The notes below the pieces were generated by a model. The model saw only the letters and a program-made list of their open reading frames with translations, was not told where the DNA came from and ran no database searches. Below, piece after piece: positions 47,436-55,179 of a stretch of 64,000 nucleotides of DNA. Numbering within the stretch: the first letter of the stretch is position 1; each line of letters starts with the position of its first letter. A program made the translations under genes and the position numbers. Source of the stretch: Fidelibacterota bacterium (lineage in GTDB: Bacteria; Fidelibacterota; Marinisomatia; Marinisomatales; TCS55). The stretch lies in NCBI GenBank assembly GCA_016845785.1, contig JAERSH010000044.1, positions 148,148 to 212,147 on the forward strand. The letters run 5' to 3'.

Positions 47436-49158
47436 TTTGAGTCGTTGTATCTGCTAAAAATGTGTTAAGTGCCACAGCGCGTTTTTGGGCGTGGTTGGCT
47501 TGTTCACTCCCTTGATGATACTTCAATATCCATTCATAATATTTTAAGGCGCTATCGGGACGAACAAACTCATAATCATATTGATGGGCTAAAAAATATC
47601 CTGCTTTAGCACCAGCCTCGGAGACAGTGTCTGTGATAACAATTTCTTTATAATTATCCATGGCCAATATGGGATCTTTTTTCCACTGGGCTTCTGCAGA
47701 CACCAATTGGTTGTCCGAATTGGATTTATCTGTAGCATACGTTGAATCAGATCGTATGATAGCCATGGCATAATCCGTTTTTGGATACTCCCTTACAATT
47801 CTATTTTTTAATTCAGTGACGATAGAATCCTCGTCCATCTCGGATAAAATAGCTGATTTTGCATACAATGCTTTTGGCATTAAAGGGGCAGTCGGCGTAT
47901 ACGTGATCAATTGATCTAAATAAATCATACCAGAATCTCGTCGTCCAAAGTGAAATGCTTCCAGTTCTGCCAATCCATAGAGTACGGTGGATAATCCGAT
48001 TTCATCATCAGGTGTTAACGTACTATTTCCCAACGAATCCACTTGCGCCACCCGATCCATCCATGGACCATATTCACTAAAGATCTTTTGATAAGCCTTG
48101 ATTTCCTTTAATCGACTTTTTGCCGGTGAAATATATAGTGAAGATTTATGCTCTTTTAGGACCATTTCAAATTGTTTCAATGCCGATTCCAGATTCCAAT
48201 CATGGCTGATAGATAACTGGCCCAAAATATAGTATGCTTCTGCAGATGCAATGGTTCGCTGATAATCCTGGACAATAGATTCGAGTCTGTTTTTCGCCTC
48301 TGTATGTCGACCTTGCTGTTGATAAAGTTTGGCAAGTTCCAATTCAAGATCACTATAAATGGTTGAATAATTTTCATCCAAAAGCATGTCTTTAATGGTT
48401 CGTGTCGCCAAATCCAATTGACCTTGAAGGCGATAAATCTGGACGGATCGAAGATGCCCTTCTTGAATTTGTTTTTTCGTTTGAGACAATTTGATCACTT
48501 GTTGATATGCGCTTAAGGCCCGTTCATAGTCCTCATCCGAAAATGATAGGTCTGCAATGCGATAATAGATTTGACCCTTTTCAGTCGGATCGCGAATAAA
48601 TTCAGCAGCCTTTTCCAAGTGATCCATTGATTGGGTTTTCATTTGCTGACCAAAATAGATTTCGGCAATGGCCATGTGGACTTTGGCTTCAGTCTCCATA
48701 TGCATATCATCGAGGAGTAATGAAGTTAAATCATTAATGGCAGGCTGCACTTTCCCTTCTTTCCATTTGATCATGGCCGCCCAGAATATACCATCCACTC
48801 GAACTGCATCTTTAAATTCATTGTTCATTTCAGAAAGGGTAATATTGGCATCTCGGTATTTATCCAAATAGAATTGAGACTGGATCATCATGAGATATGC
48901 AGATTTTCGCCGATCAAATTCTGGGAAATTATCCAAGGTGGTGCGGGTTTTTTCAATGACCTTTTCATAATGACCTTTGGCAATCTTAGGAAGCGCATCC
49001 CCACGATTTTCTAATCTGGATTTTTCAGCCTTTTCGAAATAGACTTCTGCATTATAAAATGTATTATAGTAGGCTTTGAAATTGGCGCAGGACATAACAA
49101 AAAGCGCCAATAGAAGGCAGGCGGTTCGAGCAAAACTGTAAATACGATTATTGGCCAT
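47425..49158 (-). CDS. Large TPR lipoprotein
   Basis: 577 residues. The N-terminal signal ends in LALFVMSC, a lipobox with lipidated Cys near 24. NFKAYYNTFYNAEVYFEKAE follows, then TPR-type helical repeats across most of the chain (for example YRDANITLSEMNN and YYRIADLSFSDEDYERALSAYQQ). The YNTFYNA beginning recalls the envelope TPR lipoproteins of the type IX secretion/gliding apparatus in Bacteroidota (SprE/PorW). I cannot confirm that homology by eye. Its start lies 37 bases from the divergent PEGA gene. Confidence 0.75.
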   Translation of the reverse strand: MANNRIYSFARTACLLLALFVMSCANFKAYYNTFYNAEVYFEKAEKSRLENRGDALPKIAKGHYEKVIEKTRTTLDNFPEFDRRKSAYLMMIQSQFYLDKYRDANITLSEMNNEFKDAVRVDGIFWAAMIKWKEGKVQPAINDLTSLLLDDMHMETEAKVHMAIAEIYFGQQMKTQSMDHLEKAAEFIRDPTEKGQIYYRIADLSFSDEDYERALSAYQQVIKLSQTKKQIQEGHLRSVQIYRLQGQLDLATRTIKDMLLDENYSTIYSDLELELAKLYQQQGRHTEAKNRLESIVQDYQRTIASAEAYYILGQLSISHDWNLESALKQFEMVLKEHKSSLYISPAKSRLKEIKAYQKIFSEYGPWMDRVAQVDSLGNSTLTPDDEIGLSTVLYGLAELEAFHFGRRDSGMIYLDQLITYTPTAPLMPKALYAKSAILSEMDEDSIVTELKNRIVREYPKTDYAMAIIRSDSTYATDKSNSDNQLVSAEAQWKKDPILAMDNYKEIVITDTVSEAGAKAGYFLAHQYDYEFVRPDSALKYYEWILKYHQGSEQANHAQKRAVALNTFLADTTTQNAH

Positions 49159-49195
49159 TTTTCAGGGGTAGAAGTTCCTTCCTTATGAGGCTCAT

Positions 49196-49636
49196 TTGAA
49201 AATAATTTATTATATGGTTAATAAATATATATTTATCCTTTTCATCTCTGTTTCATCCATGATTGGACAAACACCGATCTTCGAGTCAGCACCGGGATTT
49301 ATTCGTGTTTCTGCAGATACAACTACCGTCCCGATTTACGTGGATGGTACCCTAATGGGGCATACGCCATTGTCAAACCCCATTCCTGTCTTTGAAGGGG
49401 TACATCACATTAGCCATCATCCGCCTTCCATTCAGGATCCATTTCTATCCTATGGCAAAGTTGAATCGGCGAAAAAAATTTTTGTTTTGAGTGGGGACAC
49501 AGTCAATGTCCATTTAAATACAGTATTGCTTCAATCTAAAGTGAATCGAGCAAATCAAGAATTTCGTATGACCAATTATGCCGGTGTGGGATTAAGTATG
49601 CTCCTTCTCTGGCAATTATGGGTATTATCAAACTGA
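49196..49636 (+). CDS. Exported PEGA-domain protein
   Basis: 146 residues. The start is TTG with GAGG five bases upstream; an ATG (49214) would be too far from that site. A signal peptide (about 1-24) is followed by the PEGA-like beta segment FIRVSADTTTVPIYVDGTLMGHTPL. A C-terminal hydrophobic helix (AGVGLSMLLLWQLWVLSN) may be a membrane anchor. PEGA domains are surface beta modules of unknown ligand. Divergent from the TPR lipoprotein. Confidence 0.7.
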   Translation: MKIIYYMVNKYIFILFISVSSMIGQTPIFESAPGFIRVSADTTTVPIYVDGTLMGHTPLSNPIPVFEGVHHISHHPPSIQDPFLSYGKVESAKKIFVLSGDTVNVHLNTVLLQSKVNRANQEFRMTNYAGVGLSMLLLWQLWVLSN

Positions 49637-49684
49637 GTTATATTTCTTTTATTGCCTAGGGGGAATTCATCCCTAAATTCTGTT

Positions 49685-49882
49685 ATGAGTAATGAACAAC
49701 AATTAGATAATTCGGTCAAATTTCGTCCGGATTACCAATGGCCCGATAAAGATGCCCAAAGGGATTGTCCCAAATGTAACGACCCCATGCAGCGGCAAGA
49801 AGATGTACCGGAATATTATGGAAAACCCTGGTGGTGTCACACCTGCCAGTGGCAATTCTCTGAAGAAGAATTAAACAGTTAA
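49685..49882 (+). CDS. Small zinc-ribbon protein
   Basis: 65 residues. CPKCNDP and CHTCQWQF form two CxxC pairs separated by ~23 residues, a zinc ribbon. The rest is polar, ending in FSEEELNS. No family recognised. The start at 49685 is tentative; a TTG at 49652 is also open. Confidence 0.6.
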   Translation: MSNEQQLDNSVKFRPDYQWPDKDAQRDCPKCNDPMQRQEDVPEYYGKPWWCHTCQWQFSEEELNS

Positions 49883-49886
49883 TCCG

Positions 49887-50297
49887 TTACGATTCGTATA
49901 ATACCGTATAATCGGCCATTATATTATCTACCACCCATCGCACCAATACATAATCGTCTAATAGGCCGATTTGTGGTGCACTGTCAGGAATTTCATCCTG
50001 TTCTTCCAAAAAGTATTCCAATGCGAATAAAATACGTTTTTTCAGCGAAACGCTTTCTGCCGGAAGTTCTAGAAGTACATTTAACAATTTTGAAATATCT
50101 GAAACCAAGGCAATTTGATAGTCAAGTAAGCCGGGATTGGCAATGAGTCTTTCTATCTTCTCCGGGATACTTTTCGCCACCATGGGTATATCATTCAAAT
50201 CAATCTCTTCGATTCGTTTTTCGTATCTGGCCTTATCTGCATCAGTGAGTTGGATTTGGTCTGATGGTTTCATCGATGGTAATTTAGGACAAATCAT
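49887..50297 (-). CDS. YkvA/DUF1232-like protein
   Basis: 136 residues. The C-terminal half FALEYFLEEQDEIPDSAPQIGLLDDYVLVRWVVDNI matches the DUF1232 core (ALxYFlxpxDxIPDxxPxxGxlDD) without the usual membrane helix. The N-terminal part is helical and charged. Function unknown in the family. The ATG at 50297 is 15 bases from the divergent bolA start; an internal ATG at 50273 is an alternative. Confidence 0.7.
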   Translation of the reverse strand: MICPKLPSMKPSDQIQLTDADKARYEKRIEEIDLNDIPMVAKSIPEKIERLIANPGLLDYQIALVSDISKLLNVLLELPAESVSLKKRILFALEYFLEEQDEIPDSAPQIGLLDDYVLVRWVVDNIMADYTVLYES

Positions 50298-50312
50298 TGG
50301 ATATTAATTGAT

Positions 50313-50591
50313 ATGAATATTGAACAAGTTATTCAAGACCATTTAGAAAAACATATGACTGTGGCGTATTTAGAAATCAAGGATACCACGGGCAAGCATG
50401 TTCATCATGATCAATTTACCGGGGGCCATCATTTATCTGCTATAATTGTATCCGATACGTTCACATCCATGGGATTAATCGATCGCCATCAATTGGTCTA
50501 TAAGGCCTTAGGAACTATGATTAAAAATGAAATTCATGCATTCAGCATGAAAACCTATACAAAATCAGAATGGCGTGCACATGTCTATTGA
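50313..50591 (+). CDS. BolA-family protein
   Basis: 92 residues. FTGGHHLSAIIVSDTFTSMG, the DRHQLVYKALGTMIKNEIHAF segment with the conserved His, and SMKTYTKSEW match BolA. These proteins bind [2Fe-2S] clusters together with monothiol glutaredoxins. The next gene, a 2-oxoglutarate Fe(II) oxygenase, overlaps by 17 bases, so translation may be coupled. Confidence 0.9.
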   Translation: MNIEQVIQDHLEKHMTVAYLEIKDTTGKHVHHDQFTGGHHLSAIIVSDTFTSMGLIDRHQLVYKALGTMIKNEIHAFSMKTYTKSEWRAHVY

Positions 50592-51420
50592 GGTATTAAC
50601 CATTTCATATGAGGATAAAAATGCAGGCGAACATTTTGAATCTTCTCTGCGAAATTCCGGATTTGCCGTCTTAAAAGATCATCCCATCCCCAATGCATTA
50701 ATTGATACTGTTTATGAAGAATGGTCTTCCTTTTTTAATGGCACTACAAAACATGATTATTTATTTGATGAAGAAAAACAGGATGGTTACTTCCCCTACC
50801 TCATCGAAAATGCCAAAGGATCTGAGGCAAAAGATTTAAAAGAATTTTATCATATTTATCCTTGGGGACGTATACCTCATTCTATAAGTGATGCCTCTTT
50901 ATCGTTGTACCATGCATTGACGGATGTGGCATCTACATTATTGGGATGGATTCAATCGAATGCACCCAAAGAGGTGCAATCGTTATTTTCGATGCCCTTG
51001 AAAAACATGATTGAAGACAGTCAGTTAAACACATTTAGGATTCTTCATTATCCACCCATGTCCGGCGATGAATCACCTTCAGCCATTCGGGCCGCTGCCC
51101 ATGAAGATATTAATCTATTGACCGTACTTGTGGCGGGAAGCCAGCCGGGACTGCAAGTAATGGACATGGAAGGAAATTGGCATGATGTCAGTTGCGATCG
51201 AAATACAATTGTGGTGAACTCAGGGGATATGCTCAAGATGGCTTCTAATGGATATTATCCTTCGACCACGCATCAAGTTGTGAATCCCGATTTATCTCAA
51301 AATGTAAGCCGGTATTCCATGCCATTATTCCTCCATCCTCGGGATGAAGTTGTGTTGAGCGACACCTACACTGCGGGTACCTATTTAAAAGAAAGATTGG
51401 AAGAGATCGGGCTAAAATAA
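50575..51420 (+). CDS. 2-oxoglutarate/Fe(II)-dependent oxygenase (isopenicillin N synthase-like)
   Basis: 281 residues in the double-stranded beta-helix fold. The N-terminal DIOX_N-like part (EHFESSLRNSGFAVLKDHP) is followed by the iron ligands H and D in AAHEDINLLTVL, a distal H in TTHQVVNPDL and the 2-oxoglutarate Arg/Ser in RYSMPLFLHP. All key residues are present. The substrate cannot be told. Its start is GTG at 50575 or ATG at 50581. Confidence 0.9.
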   Translation: MHMSIEVLTISYEDKNAGEHFESSLRNSGFAVLKDHPIPNALIDTVYEEWSSFFNGTTKHDYLFDEEKQDGYFPYLIENAKGSEAKDLKEFYHIYPWGRIPHSISDASLSLYHALTDVASTLLGWIQSNAPKEVQSLFSMPLKNMIEDSQLNTFRILHYPPMSGDESPSAIRAAAHEDINLLTVLVAGSQPGLQVMDMEGNWHDVSCDRNTIVVNSGDMLKMASNGYYPSTTHQVVNPDLSQNVSRYSMPLFLHPRDEVVLSDTYTAGTYLKERLEEIGLK

Positions 51421-51423
51421 ACT

Positions 51424-52092
51424 TTATTTTATTTGTTTAATTATAAAAGTACCAATAATTGGTAGCCCATCACTAAAATCTGTGTCACCAGAATCTGATG
51501 TTAATAACCCAATATTTCCTTTAGGGCTCTTATCTATATCTGATGCGTTAAAGGTTTTACCGTCATCACTGCCTGCATCATAGACATGGAGAGAAATTGT
51601 TGCTTCAGAAATCCATGCACCGCCTGCATCACGAAGCGGAAAGCCGGATACACCTACAAACCAATCCGGACTTGGCGCAACCATAGATACGAGTGTCATA
51701 TAAGAAAAATTTGGATTGGCAATAAATGAAACAGAAACATGGTCCGGTGCATCGTGACCACTGCCGGATATAACCTGATCTGCATTATTTTTGTCAATTT
51801 GTGCATCAATTTCACCTGTTAATAGTGATTTACTACCCGTTTCTGCCATGGATTCTATACCGGGGCTAGGAGGATTGCCTTCTTCCCAAAACACAGTAGT
51901 TGCATTATGGGTGCTGCCAATTAACCCTGAAAAATGTGGCCTACTAGGATAGTTGGTTGGATGGCTTTTTTGGCTCCACGTCGAAGTAAAAGTCACTTCA
52001 TATTTTGTTTCTCCCAGCATGGGAATTTCTTCCTCTTTACCAACACATGATATCAGTGAAGTTACCAATAAAATGGACCAAGATTTATTCAT
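51424..52092 (-). CDS. Spondin-domain lipoprotein
   Basis: 222 residues. The lipoprotein signal is MNKSWSILLVTSLISC with a clean lipobox. The domain after residue 28 has the spondin_N pattern: YEVTFTSTWSQKSHPTNYP, RPHFSGLIGSTHNATTVFW, and a late SPDWFVGVSGF. Spondin_N is an adhesion-type module in animals; in bacteria it occurs in surface proteins of unknown ligand. The start at 52092 overlaps the previous gene's stop by eight bases. Confidence 0.88.
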   Translation of the reverse strand: MNKSWSILLVTSLISCVGKEEEIPMLGETKYEVTFTSTWSQKSHPTNYPSRPHFSGLIGSTHNATTVFWEEGNPPSPGIESMAETGSKSLLTGEIDAQIDKNNADQVISGSGHDAPDHVSVSFIANPNFSYMTLVSMVAPSPDWFVGVSGFPLRDAGGAWISEATISLHVYDAGSDDGKTFNASDIDKSPKGNIGLLTSDSGDTDFSDGLPIIGTFIIKQIK

Positions 52093-53770
52093 GAGAAAGC
52101 ATAGCCTCCCGCTTGGTCTTGAACTCAGTCCCCTCGGCCCATTGTGGCCATTGATCATGTTGGGCCAATGCATATCCGACACGGAATAAAATTCGCCCAT
52201 CTTCTACCATGCCTTCATAAGTCCAATTGGCATGAATTTCATCACTCAAACCATGATAATGATTATTCGTATAGTCATCTTTCATTTCATGGCCGAAGTT
52301 TTTTCCTTTAGCCACTACATCTAAACCGCCATCTGCATAGAGGGCAGGTACCCCTTGTTTGGCAAATGCAAAATGGTCGGAGCGATAATAAAATCCTTTC
52401 TCCGGTTCAGCATCAGGAATAAGATATTTCCCATCTTGTGCAGCGGCGAATTCCAGCACTTGATCTAAATCAGAATTGCCCTTCCCCACCACAATAAGAT
52501 CTTTTGTGCGCCCGAATGTGTTCCCCATGGCATCAATATTGACGACAGCAATCGTTTTTTCCAGCGGATACAATGGGTTTAAACTATAAAATTTAGCACC
52601 AAGCAATCCCTGCTCTTCTGCCGTAACAGCTAAAAATAGGATACTGCGTTTGGACCCTTCTACCAAATTGCTGAATCCTTCAGCCGCTGCCATAATCATG
52701 GCGGTACCGGATGCATTGTCATTGGCCCCATTATAGACTTGATCACCATCTAATTTTGTATTTTTACCTAAATGGTCCCAATGGGCTGTATAAATGATAT
52801 ATTCATCTTTTAAAGCAGGATCATTTCCTTCATATTTGGCCACGATATTATTCGAGCTAAACCGCCGGACGGCATTGGTCATTTTCCCATTAAATTGTGT
52901 ATTTAATGATATGGATTTAAAATCAGGACTAACCGCTTGAGCTTTCAACTCGTGATAATCCAATCCGCCCATTTTAAATAACCGTTCTGCAGATGCCAAT
53001 GGAATCCACCCCTGAAATGCCAATGGTGTGGTGGTGGGATCTTCGATCGTAAGCTGTTCCCCTCCTGAACCATTTTGAAGGACACTGAATGGATATCCCG
53101 CCGGTATGGTTTCATGAACCACAATCACACCAGCAGCACCTTGACGTAATCCTTCTTCATATTTATAGGACCAACGGCCGTAATACGTCATTGCCTTACC
53201 ACCGAACATGGTATCATCTAATTTTCCATTTTTCATCACAGGTGGATCATTTACCAGCACAACGATGACTTTTCCTTTTACATCGACGCCTTCAAAATCA
53301 TTCCATCCATATTCTGGGGCATTTACACCGTAGCCGCAAAAGATGATATCCTTACCCTTCAGCTCGACTTGATCTTTTAGCTGAAATGAATTGCCGATAA
53401 TTTCATCACCTACATTCAATACCCACCGTTCGTCGTCTGAAATGAATTGTGCACTTAAATCGGAGGTAACGCCGGTCATGGTCGCCTTTTGAAGATAAGT
53501 ACCGTCAGGATTTCCGGGCTGTAAACCTAAGGATTTATATGTTTTCGTTAAGTATTTGATGGTTTTTTCTTCACCGATCGTCCCGGGAAACCGTCCTTCA
53601 AATTCATCTGAAGCTAAAGTGGATATATGTTGACTCAGCAATTCGCCGGTGATGGAATTTTGCGCTTCCAATACATCTGCAGCGTGGACGTATTTATTCC
53701 ACCCTTCTAATGGTTTTTCGCATCCAATGGCGATAATAATCACGCCAATCATGAGCGTACGTTTAATCAT
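52085..53770 (-). CDS. M28-family zinc aminopeptidase, exported
   Basis: 561 residues. An N-terminal signal (MIKRTLMIGVIIIAIGC) suggests a lipoprotein or export. A PA (protease-associated) insert lies at about 140-280. The catalytic zinc ligands are in YTAHWDHLG, GANDNASGTAMIM, TAEEQGLLGAKFYS, VNIDAMGNTFG and YYRSDHFAFAKQGVPAL. Probably a periplasmic or surface peptidase for marine protein degradation. Confidence 0.93.
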   Translation of the reverse strand: MIKRTLMIGVIIIAIGCEKPLEGWNKYVHAADVLEAQNSITGELLSQHISTLASDEFEGRFPGTIGEEKTIKYLTKTYKSLGLQPGNPDGTYLQKATMTGVTSDLSAQFISDDERWVLNVGDEIIGNSFQLKDQVELKGKDIIFCGYGVNAPEYGWNDFEGVDVKGKVIVVLVNDPPVMKNGKLDDTMFGGKAMTYYGRWSYKYEEGLRQGAAGVIVVHETIPAGYPFSVLQNGSGGEQLTIEDPTTTPLAFQGWIPLASAERLFKMGGLDYHELKAQAVSPDFKSISLNTQFNGKMTNAVRRFSSNNIVAKYEGNDPALKDEYIIYTAHWDHLGKNTKLDGDQVYNGANDNASGTAMIMAAAEGFSNLVEGSKRSILFLAVTAEEQGLLGAKFYSLNPLYPLEKTIAVVNIDAMGNTFGRTKDLIVVGKGNSDLDQVLEFAAAQDGKYLIPDAEPEKGFYYRSDHFAFAKQGVPALYADGGLDVVAKGKNFGHEMKDDYTNNHYHGLSDEIHANWTYEGMVEDGRILFRVGYALAQHDQWPQWAEGTEFKTKREAMLSHE

Positions 53771-53802
53771 GAACTCTCCGAATAATATTGAATAAAATTA
53801 GA

Positions 53803-54483
53803 TTAATCTGTTGATTTTTGGGCGAGTAATTTCGAATTGCCGAAGGTTTGAAACAAGACCGACAGCATAAAAACCAGAATAATGATTTTTTGAGCCACCA
53901 CACTGAATACCAGGGCCATATCATTGGCTTCCGGATTGGGGCCAAATTCCAAAATGAGTATGTATAAAAATATCATCACAGCAAAGGCTGAATACCCAAT
54001 ACCGTACCGAAACAGAAATCGCTCATCTCTAAAAACAATGATACTCATAAGAATTGATGTTAACAGAAAAGACCGAAAAGCCCAATTCACGAAAAAGATA
54101 TGGGGATTGAATAATACATTGTGGGGCGTAAAGCCAACGCCGGCAAAACAGAGTGCACCAAAAATGCCTGAGATACAGCTGATACGAACAAGCCACCCTA
54201 AGGGCTGGTTTAGGGGATAAATCTTCATGAAATAGTAAAAATAACCGGTAAATAGGGCACCAACGATCGTAAGTGCGCCAATAAAAAGAATCATTGAAAT
54301 CATATTCCCAGGACTGAATTTCCCTAAATCGCTCAAAAAGTTTCGTGCAAAATCATGACCGATTGCATCAGGATTATTAACCGTTCCACCACTATATGTC
54401 ATCATGGATAGGATAAACAGGGTTAAAACAATTATGACCCCAAATCGAGGTAATGTGACAAGGAATAAGCGTTGATTCTTCAC
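53803..54483 (-). CDS. Six-helix membrane protein (DUF998-like)
   Basis: 226 residues with six hydrophobic segments at about 13-30, 62-84, 92-115, 128-150, 157-180 and 190-212. The loop with NPDAIGHDFARNFLSDLGK recalls DUF998. No catalytic residue pattern is visible. The assignment is tentative, on topology plus one motif. Confidence 0.55.
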   Translation of the reverse strand: MKNQRLFLVTLPRFGVIIVLTLFILSMMTYSGGTVNNPDAIGHDFARNFLSDLGKFSPGNMISMILFIGALTIVGALFTGYFYYFMKIYPLNQPLGWLVRISCISGIFGALCFAGVGFTPHNVLFNPHIFFVNWAFRSFLLTSILMSIIVFRDERFLFRYGIGYSAFAVMIFLYILILEFGPNPEANDMALVFSVVAQKIIILVFMLSVLFQTFGNSKLLAQKSTD

Positions 54484-54560
54484 GACATAAACTACACCGA
54501 TAGAATAAAAACAAAAAAGCCTTCCGAGAAAGATGGTTGTTTACATTGCATTCCCTACAC

Positions 54561-54663
54561 CGCTTGCTCATCGTCTTTTTACATTTCATTACAAAAGATG
54601 AATAGCAAAGCCATTATTAATTATGGCTCGCCAATCGTAGCGAAGCGAAGAATGGCGGAGGGG
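54561..54663 (-). repeat. tRNA-Ser-associated repeat, distal copy A with tRNA 3' remnant
   Basis: 54561-54607 matches the core of copies at 54956 and 61550 (CGCTTGCTCATCGTCTTT, ACATTTCATTAC, AAAGATGAATAGC) with a few changes. Its inner arms can pair. On the minus strand it is preceded at 54645-54663 by CCCCTCCGCCATTCTTCGC, which looks like a tRNA-Ser 3' end with CCA plus flank, nearly identical to the 3' end and flank of tRNA-Ser(GGA) at 61601-61617. No complete tRNA is here. Confidence 0.75.
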
Positions 54664-54699
54664 CTAATCTACATAGCATTACGATTAGTGAAGAGGGAT

Positions 54700-54939
54700 T
54701 TAAATATACCCTCTTCTTCTTAGCCATTCTTTTCCTGCATTATTTTTAAAATATTTTTCACGAATTCGAGCCTCTTTTGCAGTACTAAAATCCTCTGAAT
54801 AACTTAGTTCCCAGTTTGTTCCGCGTCGCGTTGAGTAGCATTTTCCTGCGTTGTGTTCTACGATTCTTTGTTTATAATTGGATGACATGCCAGTGTAGTT
54901 CATGTCTTCTTCCGATATTAAAATATAGACTGTCCACAT
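54700..54939 (-). CDS. Small GIY-YIG nuclease-domain protein
   Basis: 79 residues, a single GIY-YIG domain: WTVYILISEEDMNYTGMSSN (VYI for GIY, YTG for YIG), then YKQRIVEHNAGK and a conserved ARIREKYFKNNAGKEWL. Such solo domains are structure- or site-specific endonucleases of uncertain role. The frame stays open upstream through the repeat and into tRNA-Ser, but the ATG at 54939 starts the fold. It lies between two copies of the tRNA-Ser-associated repeat, which suggests a mobile unit. Confidence 0.85.
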   Translation of the reverse strand: MWTVYILISEEDMNYTGMSSNYKQRIVEHNAGKCYSTRRGTNWELSYSEDFSTAKEARIREKYFKNNAGKEWLRRRGYI

Positions 54940-54955
54940 AAATATAGCCCCACCC

Positions 54956-55009
54956 CGCTTGCTCATCGTCTTTCTACATTTCATTACGAAAGATGAATAG
55001 CGTAGCGAA
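54956..55009 (-). repeat. tRNA-Ser-associated repeat, proximal copy B
   Basis: 54 bases, nearly identical to 61550-61603. The arms CGCTTGCTCAT and ATGAATAGCG, and CTTTC and GAAAG, make an imperfect hairpin. It starts 10 bases past the 3' end of tRNA-Ser(TGA) on the minus strand and precedes the GIY-YIG gene. Confidence 0.8.
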
Positions 55010-55019
55010 TGTAGATGAG

Positions 55020-55106
55020 CGGAGGGGGAGGGATTCGAACCCCCGAAGAGTTTCCCCTTGCCGGTTTTCAAGACCGGTGCAATCAGCCAGGCTCTGCCAC
55101 CCCTCC
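55020..55106 (-). tRNA. tRNA-Ser (anticodon TGA)
   Basis: On the minus strand the acceptor is GGAGGGG/CCCCTCC. The anticodon stem CCGGT/ACCGG encloses CTTGAAA, giving TGA. There is a long class II variable arm (GGGGAAACTCTTC region), T-loop TTCGAAT and discriminator G. CCA is not encoded (CTC follows). Confidence 0.96.
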
Positions 55107-55179
55107 AAATCGGATATTCTTATAAAAAACGAAGGCCGAATTTATGTGGTTAAACCCATAAGTCGACCCAAGAAAATAC

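Noticed and set aside
54392..54589. Open frame with MKCKKTMSKR
   Set aside because: It is a translation of the tRNA-associated repeat; the same phrase recurs at each repeat copy and is not a protein.
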